DNA of 64,000 nucleotides from Thermosulfurimonas sp. F29 (GTDB lineage: Bacteria > Desulfobacterota > Thermodesulfobacteria > Thermodesulfobacteriales > Thermodesulfobacteriaceae). Shown here piece by piece: positions 50,130 to 58,142 of the stretch (positions are counted from its first letter, which is position 1; each line of letters opens with the position of its first letter). The DNA lies in assembly GCF_019688735.1 (NCBI RefSeq), contig NZ_JAIFYA010000004.1, positions 1 through 64,000 on the forward strand, written 5' to 3'. The notes below the pieces were generated by a model. The model had not been told where the DNA came from. It did no database searches and saw nothing but the letters and a program-made list of their open reading frames with translations. A program made the position numbers and the translations under genes.

Positions 50130-51539
50130 AGAAAACTACGCCAGAAAGCCCCGTATCTGTGATATGGAGATGAATGGCGTCTGAGGGTTTAAAATAAATA
50201 TACGGGGTTTTGGAACTATGACCAAATCCGAAAAGATTAAACAAGCTCTCAAGCAGACAAAAGAAAAAAGAAAGTTCCAAATTCCCAAAGTATTTCAACT
50301 TAAACTCCAAAACATTTCTAAATCCGACCTGCGAACCTTAGAAAGACTTTTTTTGGAAGCCAAATGGTTCTACAACTACGTCATCGCCGACATTGAAAAC
50401 CGCCTAAATAATAAGTCCGAAAAGCTCAAAGAAGTTGAAATCAAAACTCCGAACGGCTTTGAAAAAAGAAAACTTAAAACCTTGGGTTCTCAAATTAAGC
50501 AAGGAATTATTGAAAGAGTCAGAAATAATCTAAACGCTCTTGAAAAAGTCAAAGAAAAAGGTTTAAAAGTCGGAAAACTAAATTTCAAATCAGACTTTAG
50601 GAGCATACCTCTGAAGCAATACGGCATAACCTACAAAATAGACTTTAAGAGAAACAGAGTAAAAGTCCAAGGCATTAAAAAGAAGTTTAGAGTTTTAGGA
50701 CTCCATCAAATACCTGAAAATGCGGAAATAGCTAACGCCTATCTTATCAAAAAACCATCGGGATATTATCTGTATGTAGTTTGCTATCTTTGGAAGGAGG
50801 AAGTTTTAAAGGAAATCAAAAAAGAGCAATTTTCCATTCCTGTAGGGATAGATTTAGGTATTAAAGACCAGCTGATACTGACAACGGGAGAAAAGATTAG
50901 GTGGTATATTCCTGAAACAGAGAGGCTAAAAAGACTTCAGAAGATATTGGCAAGGAAAAAGAAAGGAAGTAAAAACTACCTGAAAGTTAAAAGGTTAATC
51001 CAGAAGGAGTGGGAACATATCAGAAACAAGAGGAGAGATATTCAAAGCAAGGTTATAAGCTACCTAAAAAGATTTCCGCTCATAGCGGTTCAAAATGACG
51101 ATGTAAAGAGTTGGCATGCGGGAATGTTTGGTGGGCAGGTTCAGAACACGGGGGTAGGGGGAATAACTGCAAGGCTGAGATGCCTTGCGACCCTTATCCC
51201 TGTGGAATTTGTAGATAGATATGAGCCTACAACACAAAGATGTTCAAGATGCGGATTTAAGCAAAGACTTGATTTGAGTCAAAGAGTTTTTGAGTGTCCC
51301 AAATGCGGACTAAAAATTGATAGGGATTTAAACAGTGCGTGGAATATTTTGGAACTTGGACTGAAGAAGTTAGCACAAAGGGATAAGGCGCTGGCAGACC
51401 GCCTAAAGTCTGCCCTACCCGTGGACCGCGGGGAAGTTAAGCCTGGGGAGAGGGAAGCCTCTGCACCGTGTTTTGCGCACGGTGTAAGCTCCCTCGTTGA
51501 AACAGGAAGCCCCTCACTTTAGTGAGGGGAGGAGGTCAC
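50130..51539 (+). mobile_element. IS605-type element encoding only TnpB
   Basis: A 1410-bp insertion whose ends are deduced from the split zinc-ribbon gene. The left end follows TTTTTAC (to 50129), like the TTAC target of IS608-type elements. An inverted repeat CCCCGTAT/ATACGGGG (50149-50156, 50200-50207) marks the left end. The right end has the hairpin CCCCTCAC-TTTA-GTGAGGGG (51510-51529) ten bases before the junction. No Y1 transposase is present, so movement would need one supplied elsewhere. Confidence 0.8.
50218..51522 (+). CDS. tnpB: TnpB RNA-guided endonuclease
   Basis: 434 residues. RuvC-I is GIDLGIKDQ (Asp 212), the zinc ribbon CSRCG...CPKCG (Cys 342, 345, 360, 363) and RuvC-III KIDRDLNSAWNIL (Asp 370). 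RuvC-II reads LIAVQNDDVKSW, with Gln-Asn-Asp-Asp where most TnpBs have a Glu, so the second acidic ligand must be Asp 294 or 295. The C-terminal tail (VDRGEVKPGEREASAP, SLVETGSPSL) is encoded by sequence that in this family doubles as the omega RNA. The gene is AT-rich, unlike the surroundings. Confidence 0.95.
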   Translation: MTKSEKIKQALKQTKEKRKFQIPKVFQLKLQNISKSDLRTLERLFLEAKWFYNYVIADIENRLNNKSEKLKEVEIKTPNGFEKRKLKTLGSQIKQGIIERVRNNLNALEKVKEKGLKVGKLNFKSDFRSIPLKQYGITYKIDFKRNRVKVQGIKKKFRVLGLHQIPENAEIANAYLIKKPSGYYLYVVCYLWKEEVLKEIKKEQFSIPVGIDLGIKDQLILTTGEKIRWYIPETERLKRLQKILARKKKGSKNYLKVKRLIQKEWEHIRNKRRDIQSKVISYLKRFPLIAVQNDDVKSWHAGMFGGQVQNTGVGGITARLRCLATLIPVEFVDRYEPTTQRCSRCGFKQRLDLSQRVFECPKCGLKIDRDLNSAWNILELGLKKLAQRDKALADRLKSALPVDRGEVKPGEREASAPCFAHGVSSLVETGSPSL

Positions 51540-51657
51540 CTGACCTGCCGCAGGGATGACTGCCCCCATGCTGTTCAAGAGGAGGGCCTGCTCGTGAAAA
51601 CCTCGGACGGTTTTATTGTGGCGCCGACGCTGAGACGGTTTCGGGAGGAAGACAATC

Positions 51658-52317
51658 GTGCTTGATCTCCGCCTTTCCCTCATCCCGGCTACCCGCCACC
51701 TTGCCTACGGCTGGGGCATGGAGGCGTGGTTCGGGGACCGGCTCCTTTGCGAGCGGTTCGGGGCCCTTTTCGGGCTTCACGAGGCCGAGGCCGCGGCGGA
51801 GCTGTTGCTGAAGACCCGACAGGAGATCCGCGACCACCTGCGGGATGTCGAGCCGCCGATCCCCGCGCGGGTGGTCACGGACAATCTCGCTGTGTGTGAA
51901 CTCTGCACCGTTCTTGCCGAAAACGGCCCGCGGACCGTGGACCTGCTTCCGACAGGGGTGGGCTATCCGCTCACCATGGGCGCAGGACTTTTTGAGATCC
52001 GCGAGGTCAAGCTGGTCTCTAGGAATGAGCTTTCGGCTTCGGCGCTTGCGGCGTATGGGGTGATTCGAGCAAACGGGAAGCTCGATCCCAGGGACGCCGA
52101 TGAGGTCCGGCTGGTGGAGGTCCTGAAGGAGGTGATGGACCAGGTGCTCGCTCCGGCGGAGTCCGAGGCGGAGAAAACCGGCATGGTGATGAGCGGCTGT
52201 TACGGAGCTTTTGCCCGGGCGCTTGAGGTGCTGGCGGAGTACGGCGAGGTGGAGATTTTGCGGAAAAAGGGCCGCAATGTGACGGCCAAACTTAATAGAT
52301 CACGGTTCAGGTCTTAG
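51658..52317 (+). CDS. Hypothetical protein
   Basis: 219 residues from GTG 51658 behind GGGAGGAAG. Mainly helical; a central segment (VDLLPTGVGYPLTMGAGLFEI) is hydrophobic but not a clear membrane helix. Unrecognised. Its start overlaps the end of the interrupted zinc-ribbon gene. Confidence 0.73.
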   Translation: MLDLRLSLIPATRHLAYGWGMEAWFGDRLLCERFGALFGLHEAEAAAELLLKTRQEIRDHLRDVEPPIPARVVTDNLAVCELCTVLAENGPRTVDLLPTGVGYPLTMGAGLFEIREVKLVSRNELSASALAAYGVIRANGKLDPRDADEVRLVEVLKEVMDQVLAPAESEAEKTGMVMSGCYGAFARALEVLAEYGEVEILRKKGRNVTAKLNRSRFRS

Positions 52318-52368
52318 TGTTTGTTATCCTGATAATTGAAAGAGGAGTGAAGAACAAGGAGGATGATC

Positions 52369-53004
52369 ATGGGCATGTTCGACGAGATCGTGCTTCCCGA
52401 TCCTTGGGTGTGCCCGCGGTGCGGACGACCCGAACGCATCCTCCAGACCAAGTGGTTTAACTGCGAGTTGCGCAGATTTCGGGTGGGCGACGCCCTTGAT
52501 CCATGGACTCGTGAGATGATCGCCCTCTTCCCTGATCGGATATATTGCATGAAGCGAATGGAAGATGGGAGCTACTGTCCCGGTGAAGCCCCAGTCTGGC
52601 TGACGGTGGCGGACGGGCACCTTGTCGGCGTGCACTTCAACTACGAGCAAGCGAAGGTCGCTCTGGTCCAGGCCCTAAGTGATGTACAAATCATAACATG
52701 TTGGACGCTGGAGAAAAAGTTCGCGAAAACTCTTGCTCCCATTCGGGTTGTAGTTCGGTGCCTCGACGATGCTGGTTTTCCAGATGAGTTAACCGTAGCC
52801 AAAAGCTACGAGGGTGAATACGGTCTCTGGTGTCCTAAAGGGTGGCATTTCGTCAAAAGCGCTGCGGCTTTCTGTTCCGAGCACGCTAGGACCGCCGTCC
52901 TAGGCGTAAAGCTGGTGAACGATCGGGGCGAAGTCGATGTATGGGGGCTTTGGAACTTTGAGGTTCTGAGCATTAAGGAGTCCGAGCTAGGAGGAGAATC
53001 ATGA
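52369..53004 (+). CDS. Zinc-ribbon hypothetical protein
   Basis: 211 residues from ATG 52369; ATG 52363 is closer to the AAGGAGG site and possible. The N-terminus has FDEIVLPDPWVCPRCGRP, with further cysteines at FNCEL, YCMKR and YCPG forming ribbon-like sites. The C-terminal half is mixed alpha/beta. It overlaps the primase-like gene by 4 bp, so the two are co-translated. Confidence 0.75.
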   Translation: MGMFDEIVLPDPWVCPRCGRPERILQTKWFNCELRRFRVGDALDPWTREMIALFPDRIYCMKRMEDGSYCPGEAPVWLTVADGHLVGVHFNYEQAKVALVQALSDVQIITCWTLEKKFAKTLAPIRVVVRCLDDAGFPDELTVAKSYEGEYGLWCPKGWHFVKSAAAFCSEHARTAVLGVKLVNDRGEVDVWGLWNFEVLSIKESELGGES

Positions 53005-53972
53005 CCACACCCGCCTACACCCTCATCGTGAACGAATCCGACTCCGCGGCCTTCGAAATCCTTGCGGACGGGAAAGGCGAAATCACGCCCATCCTCAAGG
53101 ATGCGACGGTACTAGCCGCCTTCTTCGAAAAGCGTCTTCCCGAATACCATCTGGATGAGGGGTTCGTCCTTGCGGTCCTTCTCCGCCGCAAGTGGCTCAT
53201 CCGCCGTCACCCCGAACACGAGCAGGTCTTTCGCCGCCTCTTTAGTGGAAAAGAGATCTGTCTCGACCGTCTGGTCCTTGCGGGCGAGCGATCCCGGTTT
53301 GCGGACAAAACCAGGGCATCTCTTGAGGGCCTCATGTTCAAAACCAGGCGCATAAGGGACCGCGAGTGGCCGGTCGAAGCACTTTCCACCGTTTTTCCGG
53401 ACGGAATTTCCCTGCTTATCACCTTCGAACCGCGGAGCCTCTTCAAGGGAGCTTCATTGCTGTTTAAGGAGCTTTCGGACTTCTTCGTCAGGGCGGCCTC
53501 AACGGGGAAGGAAAAGCTTTCCTCCTCGGACCTCGCTTTTCTTCAGCACCTGGACAAGGAGTGGATCACGACGGTTCACCGGTCAGTACGGGAAAGGGGT
53601 CGTCCGAAGTTCGTGCTGGTGGACATGGACACGCCGGGCGTGGTCGAGCTTCCGTCGCTCAGGGAATTTGCGGCGAGAGTCGGGGCCTGGTTTAGAGGGA
53701 TCGGGCTTCTCGAAAACCTTCGCTACGCCTGCTCCACGCCGTGCGGGGGAGTCCACCTCGTTTTCGAGATAAACCGACGGGCGGAAGAGAAAATTTTTCG
53801 GTGTAGCGAAGAGTTCCGCAGGGATCTGGCCGAGATAATGCGGCCCTATGCCGGAAAGATGGCTCTTGAAGACATCGAAATCAAGACCGGACAGGTGCTC
53901 ACTCATGTGCCGGGAGTGAACCCGTATGTGAAAGATCTGACAGCTACAGTCCAAAAGGGAGGTGAAGCATGA
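53001..53972 (+). CDS. Divergent PrimPol-type (AEP) primase-like protein
   Basis: 323 residues. The C-terminal 130 have the three spaced motifs of archaeo-eukaryotic primase/polymerases: KFVLVDMDTPG (Asp 208, Asp 210), YACSTPCGGVHLVFEI (the small-Gly-Gly-x-His motif, 248-252) and DIEIKTGQVLTHVPG (291-305; usually an Asp where Glu 293 lies). The N-terminal 190 residues are unrecognised. If real, it would prime plasmid replication. It overlaps a zinc-ribbon gene upstream (zinc modules often accompany primases) and a small gene downstream. Its C-terminus has a decayed copy at 57246. Confidence 0.6.
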   Translation: MTTPAYTLIVNESDSAAFEILADGKGEITPILKDATVLAAFFEKRLPEYHLDEGFVLAVLLRRKWLIRRHPEHEQVFRRLFSGKEICLDRLVLAGERSRFADKTRASLEGLMFKTRRIRDREWPVEALSTVFPDGISLLITFEPRSLFKGASLLFKELSDFFVRAASTGKEKLSSSDLAFLQHLDKEWITTVHRSVRERGRPKFVLVDMDTPGVVELPSLREFAARVGAWFRGIGLLENLRYACSTPCGGVHLVFEINRRAEEKIFRCSEEFRRDLAEIMRPYAGKMALEDIEIKTGQVLTHVPGVNPYVKDLTATVQKGGEA

Positions 53973-54214
53973 AAATACAGCGCTTAGATCTTGAATTTGA
54001 AGACAACCTAGTTTTCATCGCGACCGGGCAGGGGCTTTTTGACGGGACCCGGTTCTGTGAAGAGCTGGGCATAGCAGGCCGGACGCAGTTTTCTTCCCTT
54101 CGAAGTTTTGTCTTTGGTGGAGCGGACGGCTATTTGGCGGTGGTACTGGTACCAAAGCGCCTATTGCAAAAGCGCTTGGAGGAAAAGCCCAGACCCTTAA
54201 TGCTCTCTTTGTGA
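53969..54214 (+). CDS. Small hypothetical protein
   Basis: 81 residues, ATG overlapping the primase-like stop (GGAGGTGAAGC site). Beta-rich N-terminus, basic helix near the end. No recognised family. Its coupling to the primase-like gene suggests a joint role. Confidence 0.68.
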   Translation: MKIQRLDLEFEDNLVFIATGQGLFDGTRFCEELGIAGRTQFSSLRSFVFGGADGYLAVVLVPKRLLQKRLEEKPRPLMLSL

Positions 54215-54256
54215 AGGGAAGGAAGAGCCGCAACTGAGGCACACAGGAGGTCCCCC

Positions 54257-55279
54257 ATGGCGAAACACACTCCCCGCTTCTATTTCACCGAGCCGCCTTT
54301 CGACCCGGAAATCCCGGCCACCTGTCTCCGGGCCGAAATCTTGGTGTGGCAAGCGGAGAACGGGCGCGACCCGATCGGCGAACGCCTCGAACGGAAAGAG
54401 GGCGTCCACATCGCGGACATTACGGATGTTCTCAAGGAAGCGGTCACGCCCGATGGCCACGGTGGTGGAGCGGTGCTTTACCACATAGACCGGGCGCGCC
54501 TGACGGTACTTAAGCCGGAGGCCCGGGCTGAAGCGGAGAAAAGAAACCCAGGCGAGAACCTCTTTCTGGTCCTTCCCTTTCGGGTTCTCGGTGAGGTGCA
54601 AAATGTGAAAGAGGCCCGGATCGGAAGCGTTCACTTCACACCGGAGGACTTTCAGGCTCTGGTGGAGCTTGCAACGAAGACGCCGAAGTTCAGGGAAGCC
54701 GTGATCGAAGGACTCAGGGGTGCACTTTTGGAGGTCTTTTCGGCTCCCGTTTTCGAGCCGCCCAAAAGAATCAAGGAGGAAATTTTCCGGGCCTACGACC
54801 GCGCGGTCACGGCCCGGGGGAAACTGTTTTCCTTGGTCAAAGAAAAGCTCCCGGAACCCCTGCGGGAAAACCTGAAGCTGGTCGGTCCGGACAGGGTGGC
54901 CCTCACGGAACCAGTAGAGAACGAATCGATTCTCAGACGCACGCCTTTTCGCCTGTCGAAGACCGATCCTTGGACGCTCGTCGTGAACCGTCGCACAAAG
55001 ACGGGCAAGGAGCTTGCGGAAAAGATGAGCGTCCTTTATGAGGAAGGGCTTTTCTATCCGGCCTTCTGGCTCGCCGACTATGCGGAAAGTGACCGGTTCG
55101 GGTTCCTGCGGTTTCACCTGGACGAAAAGAGAAACACAATCCTCTATGTCGGCGTTTTCGGTGTGGATGAGGAAAAAATGGAGAGAGACGGCTGGCGCAG
55201 GTGGCGGATGTGGGTGGCACCGCCTGCATCCGTTGTTCAAGGATGGAGTAATTCATACGAATACTGGAGGGAGATATGA
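54257..55279 (+). CDS. Hypothetical protein, 340 residues
   Basis: Starts at ATG 54257 behind CAGGAGG. No signal peptide or membrane helix; mixed alpha/beta with a long charged helical middle (about 130-210). Many Trp near the C-terminus. Unrecognised. Its stop overlaps the next start. Confidence 0.73.
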   Translation: MAKHTPRFYFTEPPFDPEIPATCLRAEILVWQAENGRDPIGERLERKEGVHIADITDVLKEAVTPDGHGGGAVLYHIDRARLTVLKPEARAEAEKRNPGENLFLVLPFRVLGEVQNVKEARIGSVHFTPEDFQALVELATKTPKFREAVIEGLRGALLEVFSAPVFEPPKRIKEEIFRAYDRAVTARGKLFSLVKEKLPEPLRENLKLVGPDRVALTEPVENESILRRTPFRLSKTDPWTLVVNRRTKTGKELAEKMSVLYEEGLFYPAFWLADYAESDRFGFLRFHLDEKRNTILYVGVFGVDEEKMERDGWRRWRMWVAPPASVVQGWSNSYEYWREI

Positions 55280-55494
55280 AAAAATGTGCTTGGACCATTT
55301 ACATGGAACATGATTTGATAGAGGAGGTCAAGGAAGCCGCGGCATTACGGGGGATTTCTGTTTCCGATCTGGTTCGGGAAGCCCTGAACAGGTTTCTGGA
55401 GGAGGACAGGCGTCGGCTGGCGAGGAAGAAGATGCTGAGCTGGCTGAGGGCGCAAATATGTCCTCTTGAAATGATGGGAAATGCGGGTGGTTGA
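55276..55494 (+). CDS. Ribbon-helix-helix protein
   Basis: 72 residues. A beta strand (CAWTIYMEHDL) is followed by two helices (IEEVKEAAALRGISVSDLVREALNRFLEE), the arrangement of CopG/Arc-type regulators. It would bind DNA as a dimer. It is co-translated with the 340-residue gene and may regulate this segment. No toxin is obvious next to it. Confidence 0.75.
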   Translation: MKKCAWTIYMEHDLIEEVKEAAALRGISVSDLVREALNRFLEEDRRRLARKKMLSWLRAQICPLEMMGNAGG

Positions 55495-55590
55495 TTGAAC
55501 TCTGGAAAGCAGAAACCTTTACGCCACAGCTCTGCTTGCGGTGCTATTGGCGTTGCCTAGTGATTTTGCGGTGTGTACGATATCCATACA

Positions 55591-56022
55591 ATGCCCAGTC
55601 GCAAAGTTACTATTAGGCTACCGGAGGAATTGCTGGTGAGGCTAAAGAGACGAGCTTCTAGGATGGGAATAGGGTATCAAACACTAATACGCATTCTGCT
55701 TTCCGAGGCCCTGAGTTCGGAAGCTACTGCGGAAGTGGCAACCCTTCACGAACCCGGAGACCTTCGGCCGGTCCGCTGGCGCGATTACGGCGCGGACCGT
55801 TCGCTTTTCTGGTCTTCGCCGGAGGAGTTGCCTCTGTGGATGGTCATCTGTACCGTGCTTAAGGCGGGACGGTCAAGGCCCCTTTTCGCCCTCCTCGAAA
55901 AGCACGGAGTGGAAAAAGTCAGATACTATCTCGAGATGTTGCACAAAAATGGAGAAATCAAACCGGAAATATACGAATACATGAGGGATTGGATAGAGTT
56001 GTGGGAAAAGCAATGCGTTTGA
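55591..56022 (+). CDS. CopG-type antitoxin-like protein with extra C-terminal domain
   Basis: 143 residues from ATG 55591. The N-terminus is ribbon-helix-helix (SRKVTIRLPEELLVRLKRRA, GIGYQTLIRILLSEAL). A C-terminal helical domain (RSLFWSSPEELPLWMVICTV, KHGVEKVRYYLEML) resembles the partner proteins encoded with AbiEii-type nucleotidyltransferases. It overlaps that gene, so the pair is a likely toxin-antitoxin or abortive-infection unit. A broken copy of its middle lies at 58684-58721. Confidence 0.78.
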   Translation: MPSRKVTIRLPEELLVRLKRRASRMGIGYQTLIRILLSEALSSEATAEVATLHEPGDLRPVRWRDYGADRSLFWSSPEELPLWMVICTVLKAGRSRPLFALLEKHGVEKVRYYLEMLHKNGEIKPEIYEYMRDWIELWEKQCV

Positions 56023-56846
56023 CAATTCCACCTTTCGGGCGATGGGAGGCGCTCAGGATTGTTTTGAAAAAGCTGAGTCACTCCAAGGAACTGGCCATTC
56101 TCTGGGAAAACACATATCTTATCGGCGGGACCGCGCTAAGTCTGCAGGTCCGGCATCGGTTGTCTTACGATCTTGATCTGGCTTGGATCGGAACGGACCG
56201 GTTGCCTTGGAGAGGGCTTGTCTCTGTTCTGGAAAAAGTTTTCAAGGACTTTGGTATAGAAGCGCAACGCTTTTATCGAGAGGATATTGATAGGGATCTT
56301 CTCATGGCGGGAATTTATCCCGAAGAACAATATCTTTTCTGGATGTTGCGCCCAAGGGAAATCCCCGAAACCGTAAAGTTCGAGGTGTGGATTCCGGATA
56401 GTCAGCAATTCAAACAAGTGTTGCTTGAACAGCGAAAAGAGGCCCGCTACGGCTTGGTTCGACTGGCCTCTGCGGAAACCATTTTCCGGCTCAAAACTCT
56501 TCTGCTTCCCCGCCGTCGAACATGGAGAGATCTTTTCGACCTGTGGTGGCTTGTTCGAAGCGAAAAATATCCGAAGCTAACCTACCAAGAAATAATTCGA
56601 ACTCTCCGGTCTTATTACTCCGATGCGACGGTGGATTCGGTTCTGTTGCGCCTCAGAAATTTGCGTCTTGAGCACCTAGGCGACCAAGGGTTTTGTTTGG
56701 TCGATGGCACCGCGCCAGACTGGGCGCGGCTATTCGAAACCGTAAAGCAAGATCTGCTGACGGGGTTGACTCAAGTATGGCTTGAAGAAGCTAAACGAAT
56801 AAAACCACTCCCAATGTCCCCTTCCGGCACAACACCGGAAATTTGA
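56013..56846 (+). CDS. AbiEii-type nucleotidyltransferase (putative toxin)
   Basis: 277 residues from ATG 56013, overlapping the antitoxin-like gene by 10 bp. The signature LIGGTALSLQVRHRLSYDLDLAW (Gly 38-Gly 39, Asp 53 and Asp 55) is that of AbiEii/MenT-like polymerase-beta-fold nucleotidyltransferases, and AETIFRLKTLLLPRRRTWRDLFDLWW matches their C-terminal core (usually K...R..RDLFDL). Members add nucleotides to tRNA and arrest growth. The pair probably stabilises the plasmid or defends against phage. Confidence 0.85.
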   Translation: MRLTIPPFGRWEALRIVLKKLSHSKELAILWENTYLIGGTALSLQVRHRLSYDLDLAWIGTDRLPWRGLVSVLEKVFKDFGIEAQRFYREDIDRDLLMAGIYPEEQYLFWMLRPREIPETVKFEVWIPDSQQFKQVLLEQRKEARYGLVRLASAETIFRLKTLLLPRRRTWRDLFDLWWLVRSEKYPKLTYQEIIRTLRSYYSDATVDSVLLRLRNLRLEHLGDQGFCLVDGTAPDWARLFETVKQDLLTGLTQVWLEEAKRIKPLPMSPSGTTPEI

Positions 56847-56924
56847 CACGCCTCGCTGTCGCCATGGCCGGGGCTGAGGCCCTGACGAGGCTGTTTTTCG
56901 GTTGACTGCCGCAGGAGAAGCGCC

Positions 56925-57221
56925 GTGAGCGCTAAAAAGAACAGGCTTGATATCGAGGAACTTCTCACTACCCTTGACTTCGAAGATCGCAAGCGTCTCA
57001 TGAAGGCCATGCGGGACCTCAACCGTGACCGGACGCTTCTCGCCGCAGGCGACACTACCCCGGTGGGAGACGACGGGCTTTTCCTCTGGTTTGTCCTTGA
57101 CCGGAGACGGGCAAGGTTCATCCTGATGCGGATCGAACGAACCGAGACCGGAGGTCGTTGCGTTCCCTTGAGGGAAACCTCCGTCTCTCTTAAGAAACTC
57201 GGTGCAATTATGGGCTCATAG
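56925..57221 (+). CDS. Small hypothetical protein
   Basis: 98 residues from GTG 56925 behind CAGGAG. N-terminal charged helix (DIEELLTTLDFEDRKRLMKAM), then a beta-rich region. Unrecognised. Confidence 0.68.
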   Translation: MSAKKNRLDIEELLTTLDFEDRKRLMKAMRDLNRDRTLLAAGDTTPVGDDGLFLWFVLDRRRARFILMRIERTETGGRCVPLRETSVSLKKLGAIMGS

Positions 57222-57245
57222 TGTGTCTGTAAGCCCAGAGCCTTT

Positions 57246-57359
57246 ATGCCTTCTCAAACCGAATTCTCGCATGTACCGGAAGTAAATCCATACATGGAAA
57301 ACCCGACAAAAATCTGTACGGGAAGATTCTTCAAGAACTTCGGGCTAATTTCTTTTTAA
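57246..57359 (+). pseudogene. Decayed fragment of the primase-like gene 3' end
   Basis: Within a 223-bp gap, a 37-codon frame encodes SHVPEVNPYMENPTK, which aligns with THVPGVNPYVKDLTA at the end of the primase-like protein (53001-53972). DNA similarity is also visible. The surrounding bases are AT-shifted and no intact gene remains, so this looks like a relic of a second copy. Confidence 0.55.
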
Positions 57360-57444
57360 AGCGAAATGATCAAAAAAGCTTGGGAAAACAGAAAAAGGAG
57401 AGATGATCGCAAGCAAGCTGAATTCTTAATAAGGGGGCACAAAA

Positions 57445-58125
57445 ATGAAAATTTGTGTTTGCGGCAGTCGTTCCATCACCGATCGGGATGAGGTTTTTTC
57501 CCGGCTTGATCGCCTTGTTGCGGACTTAGACCTCGCACAAGTAACCATTATCGCTGGCGGAGCGAAGGGTGTGGATCATCTGGCAAAGGAATGGGCGAAA
57601 AGCCGAAGAATTTCGTTTAAGGAGTTTCCCGCGGATTGGGATCGGGATTGGGATCGGTATAGCAAGCGAGCGGACAAGGTTCGCAACCGCAGAATGGCGG
57701 AAGTCGCTGATCTCGTAATCGCTCTCTGGGACGGGGTGTCCACGGGCACGGCCCACATGGTGGTCACCGCGCACGAGCTCGGCAAGCCGGTTCGGGTGGA
57801 GTTCATTCCGGCGGATCACTTTTCCATCTGGTTCATGCTGGGCGAGTTTGACGCCATTTGCGTGACCACCAACGGCTTTGTGGTTCGGGACAGGAAGACC
57901 GGCAAACCCCGTGGAGTCATGGGGCGGGGTGTCGCTTACCAGACGAAGGTGTGGCTCCCCGATGTGGAGTATCGACTCGGAGATCATTTGCTCAAACACG
58001 GGAATGTGCCGGGCGTGCTCGGCGAGGTAAGAGGAACGGCCATTGTGTCGTTCCCTGTGAAGGAAACGAAGGGGAAGTATCCGTGCGAAGTGGTGTCGCA
58101 TGCTAAGGGTTGTTTCAAGCGTTAA
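57445..58125 (+). CDS. SLOG (DUF2493/YspA-like) and macro-like fusion protein
   Basis: 226 residues. Residues 1-120 are a SLOG nucleotide-binding fold: MKICVCGSRSITD, TIIAGGAKGVDHLAKEWA, and ADLVIALWDGVSTGTAHM. A Asp-Trp-Asp-Arg tandem (64-71) comes from a short DNA repeat. Residues 134-226 (ICVTTNGFVV, GVMGRGVAYQTK, LGDHLLKHGN, IVSFPVKE) resemble the first half of macro-type ADP-ribose-binding domains, but the second half is missing. Both folds handle NAD-derived or nucleotide ligands, so a sensor or ADP-ribose-processing role is plausible. It is monocistronic, after AT-rich DNA. Confidence 0.75.
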   Translation: MKICVCGSRSITDRDEVFSRLDRLVADLDLAQVTIIAGGAKGVDHLAKEWAKSRRISFKEFPADWDRDWDRYSKRADKVRNRRMAEVADLVIALWDGVSTGTAHMVVTAHELGKPVRVEFIPADHFSIWFMLGEFDAICVTTNGFVVRDRKTGKPRGVMGRGVAYQTKVWLPDVEYRLGDHLLKHGNVPGVLGEVRGTAIVSFPVKETKGKYPCEVVSHAKGCFKR

Positions 58126-58142
58126 GGTGACCGGGCCAAAAA

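Larger units (their letters stand above)
50034..51665 (+). pseudogene. Zinc-ribbon gene split by an IS605-type element
   Basis: The 5' part (50034-50129) encodes 32 residues including PCRDCGDLIIGGYFLDGCFY. The 3' part (51540-51665) encodes LTCRRDDCPHAVQEEG and on to TGA. The two are in the same frame if 50130-51539 is removed, giving a 73-residue protein with a complete CxxC...CxxxxC ribbon. The element therefore appears to have split a real gene and could restore it by precise excision. The 3' part overlaps the next start by 8 bp, like the other gene junctions here. Confidence 0.82.

Noticed and set aside
57640-57662. Short tandem repeat GATCGGGATTGG in the SLOG gene
   Set aside because: Only about two units, in frame and encoding Asp-Trp-Asp-Arg; simple slippage within the coding sequence.
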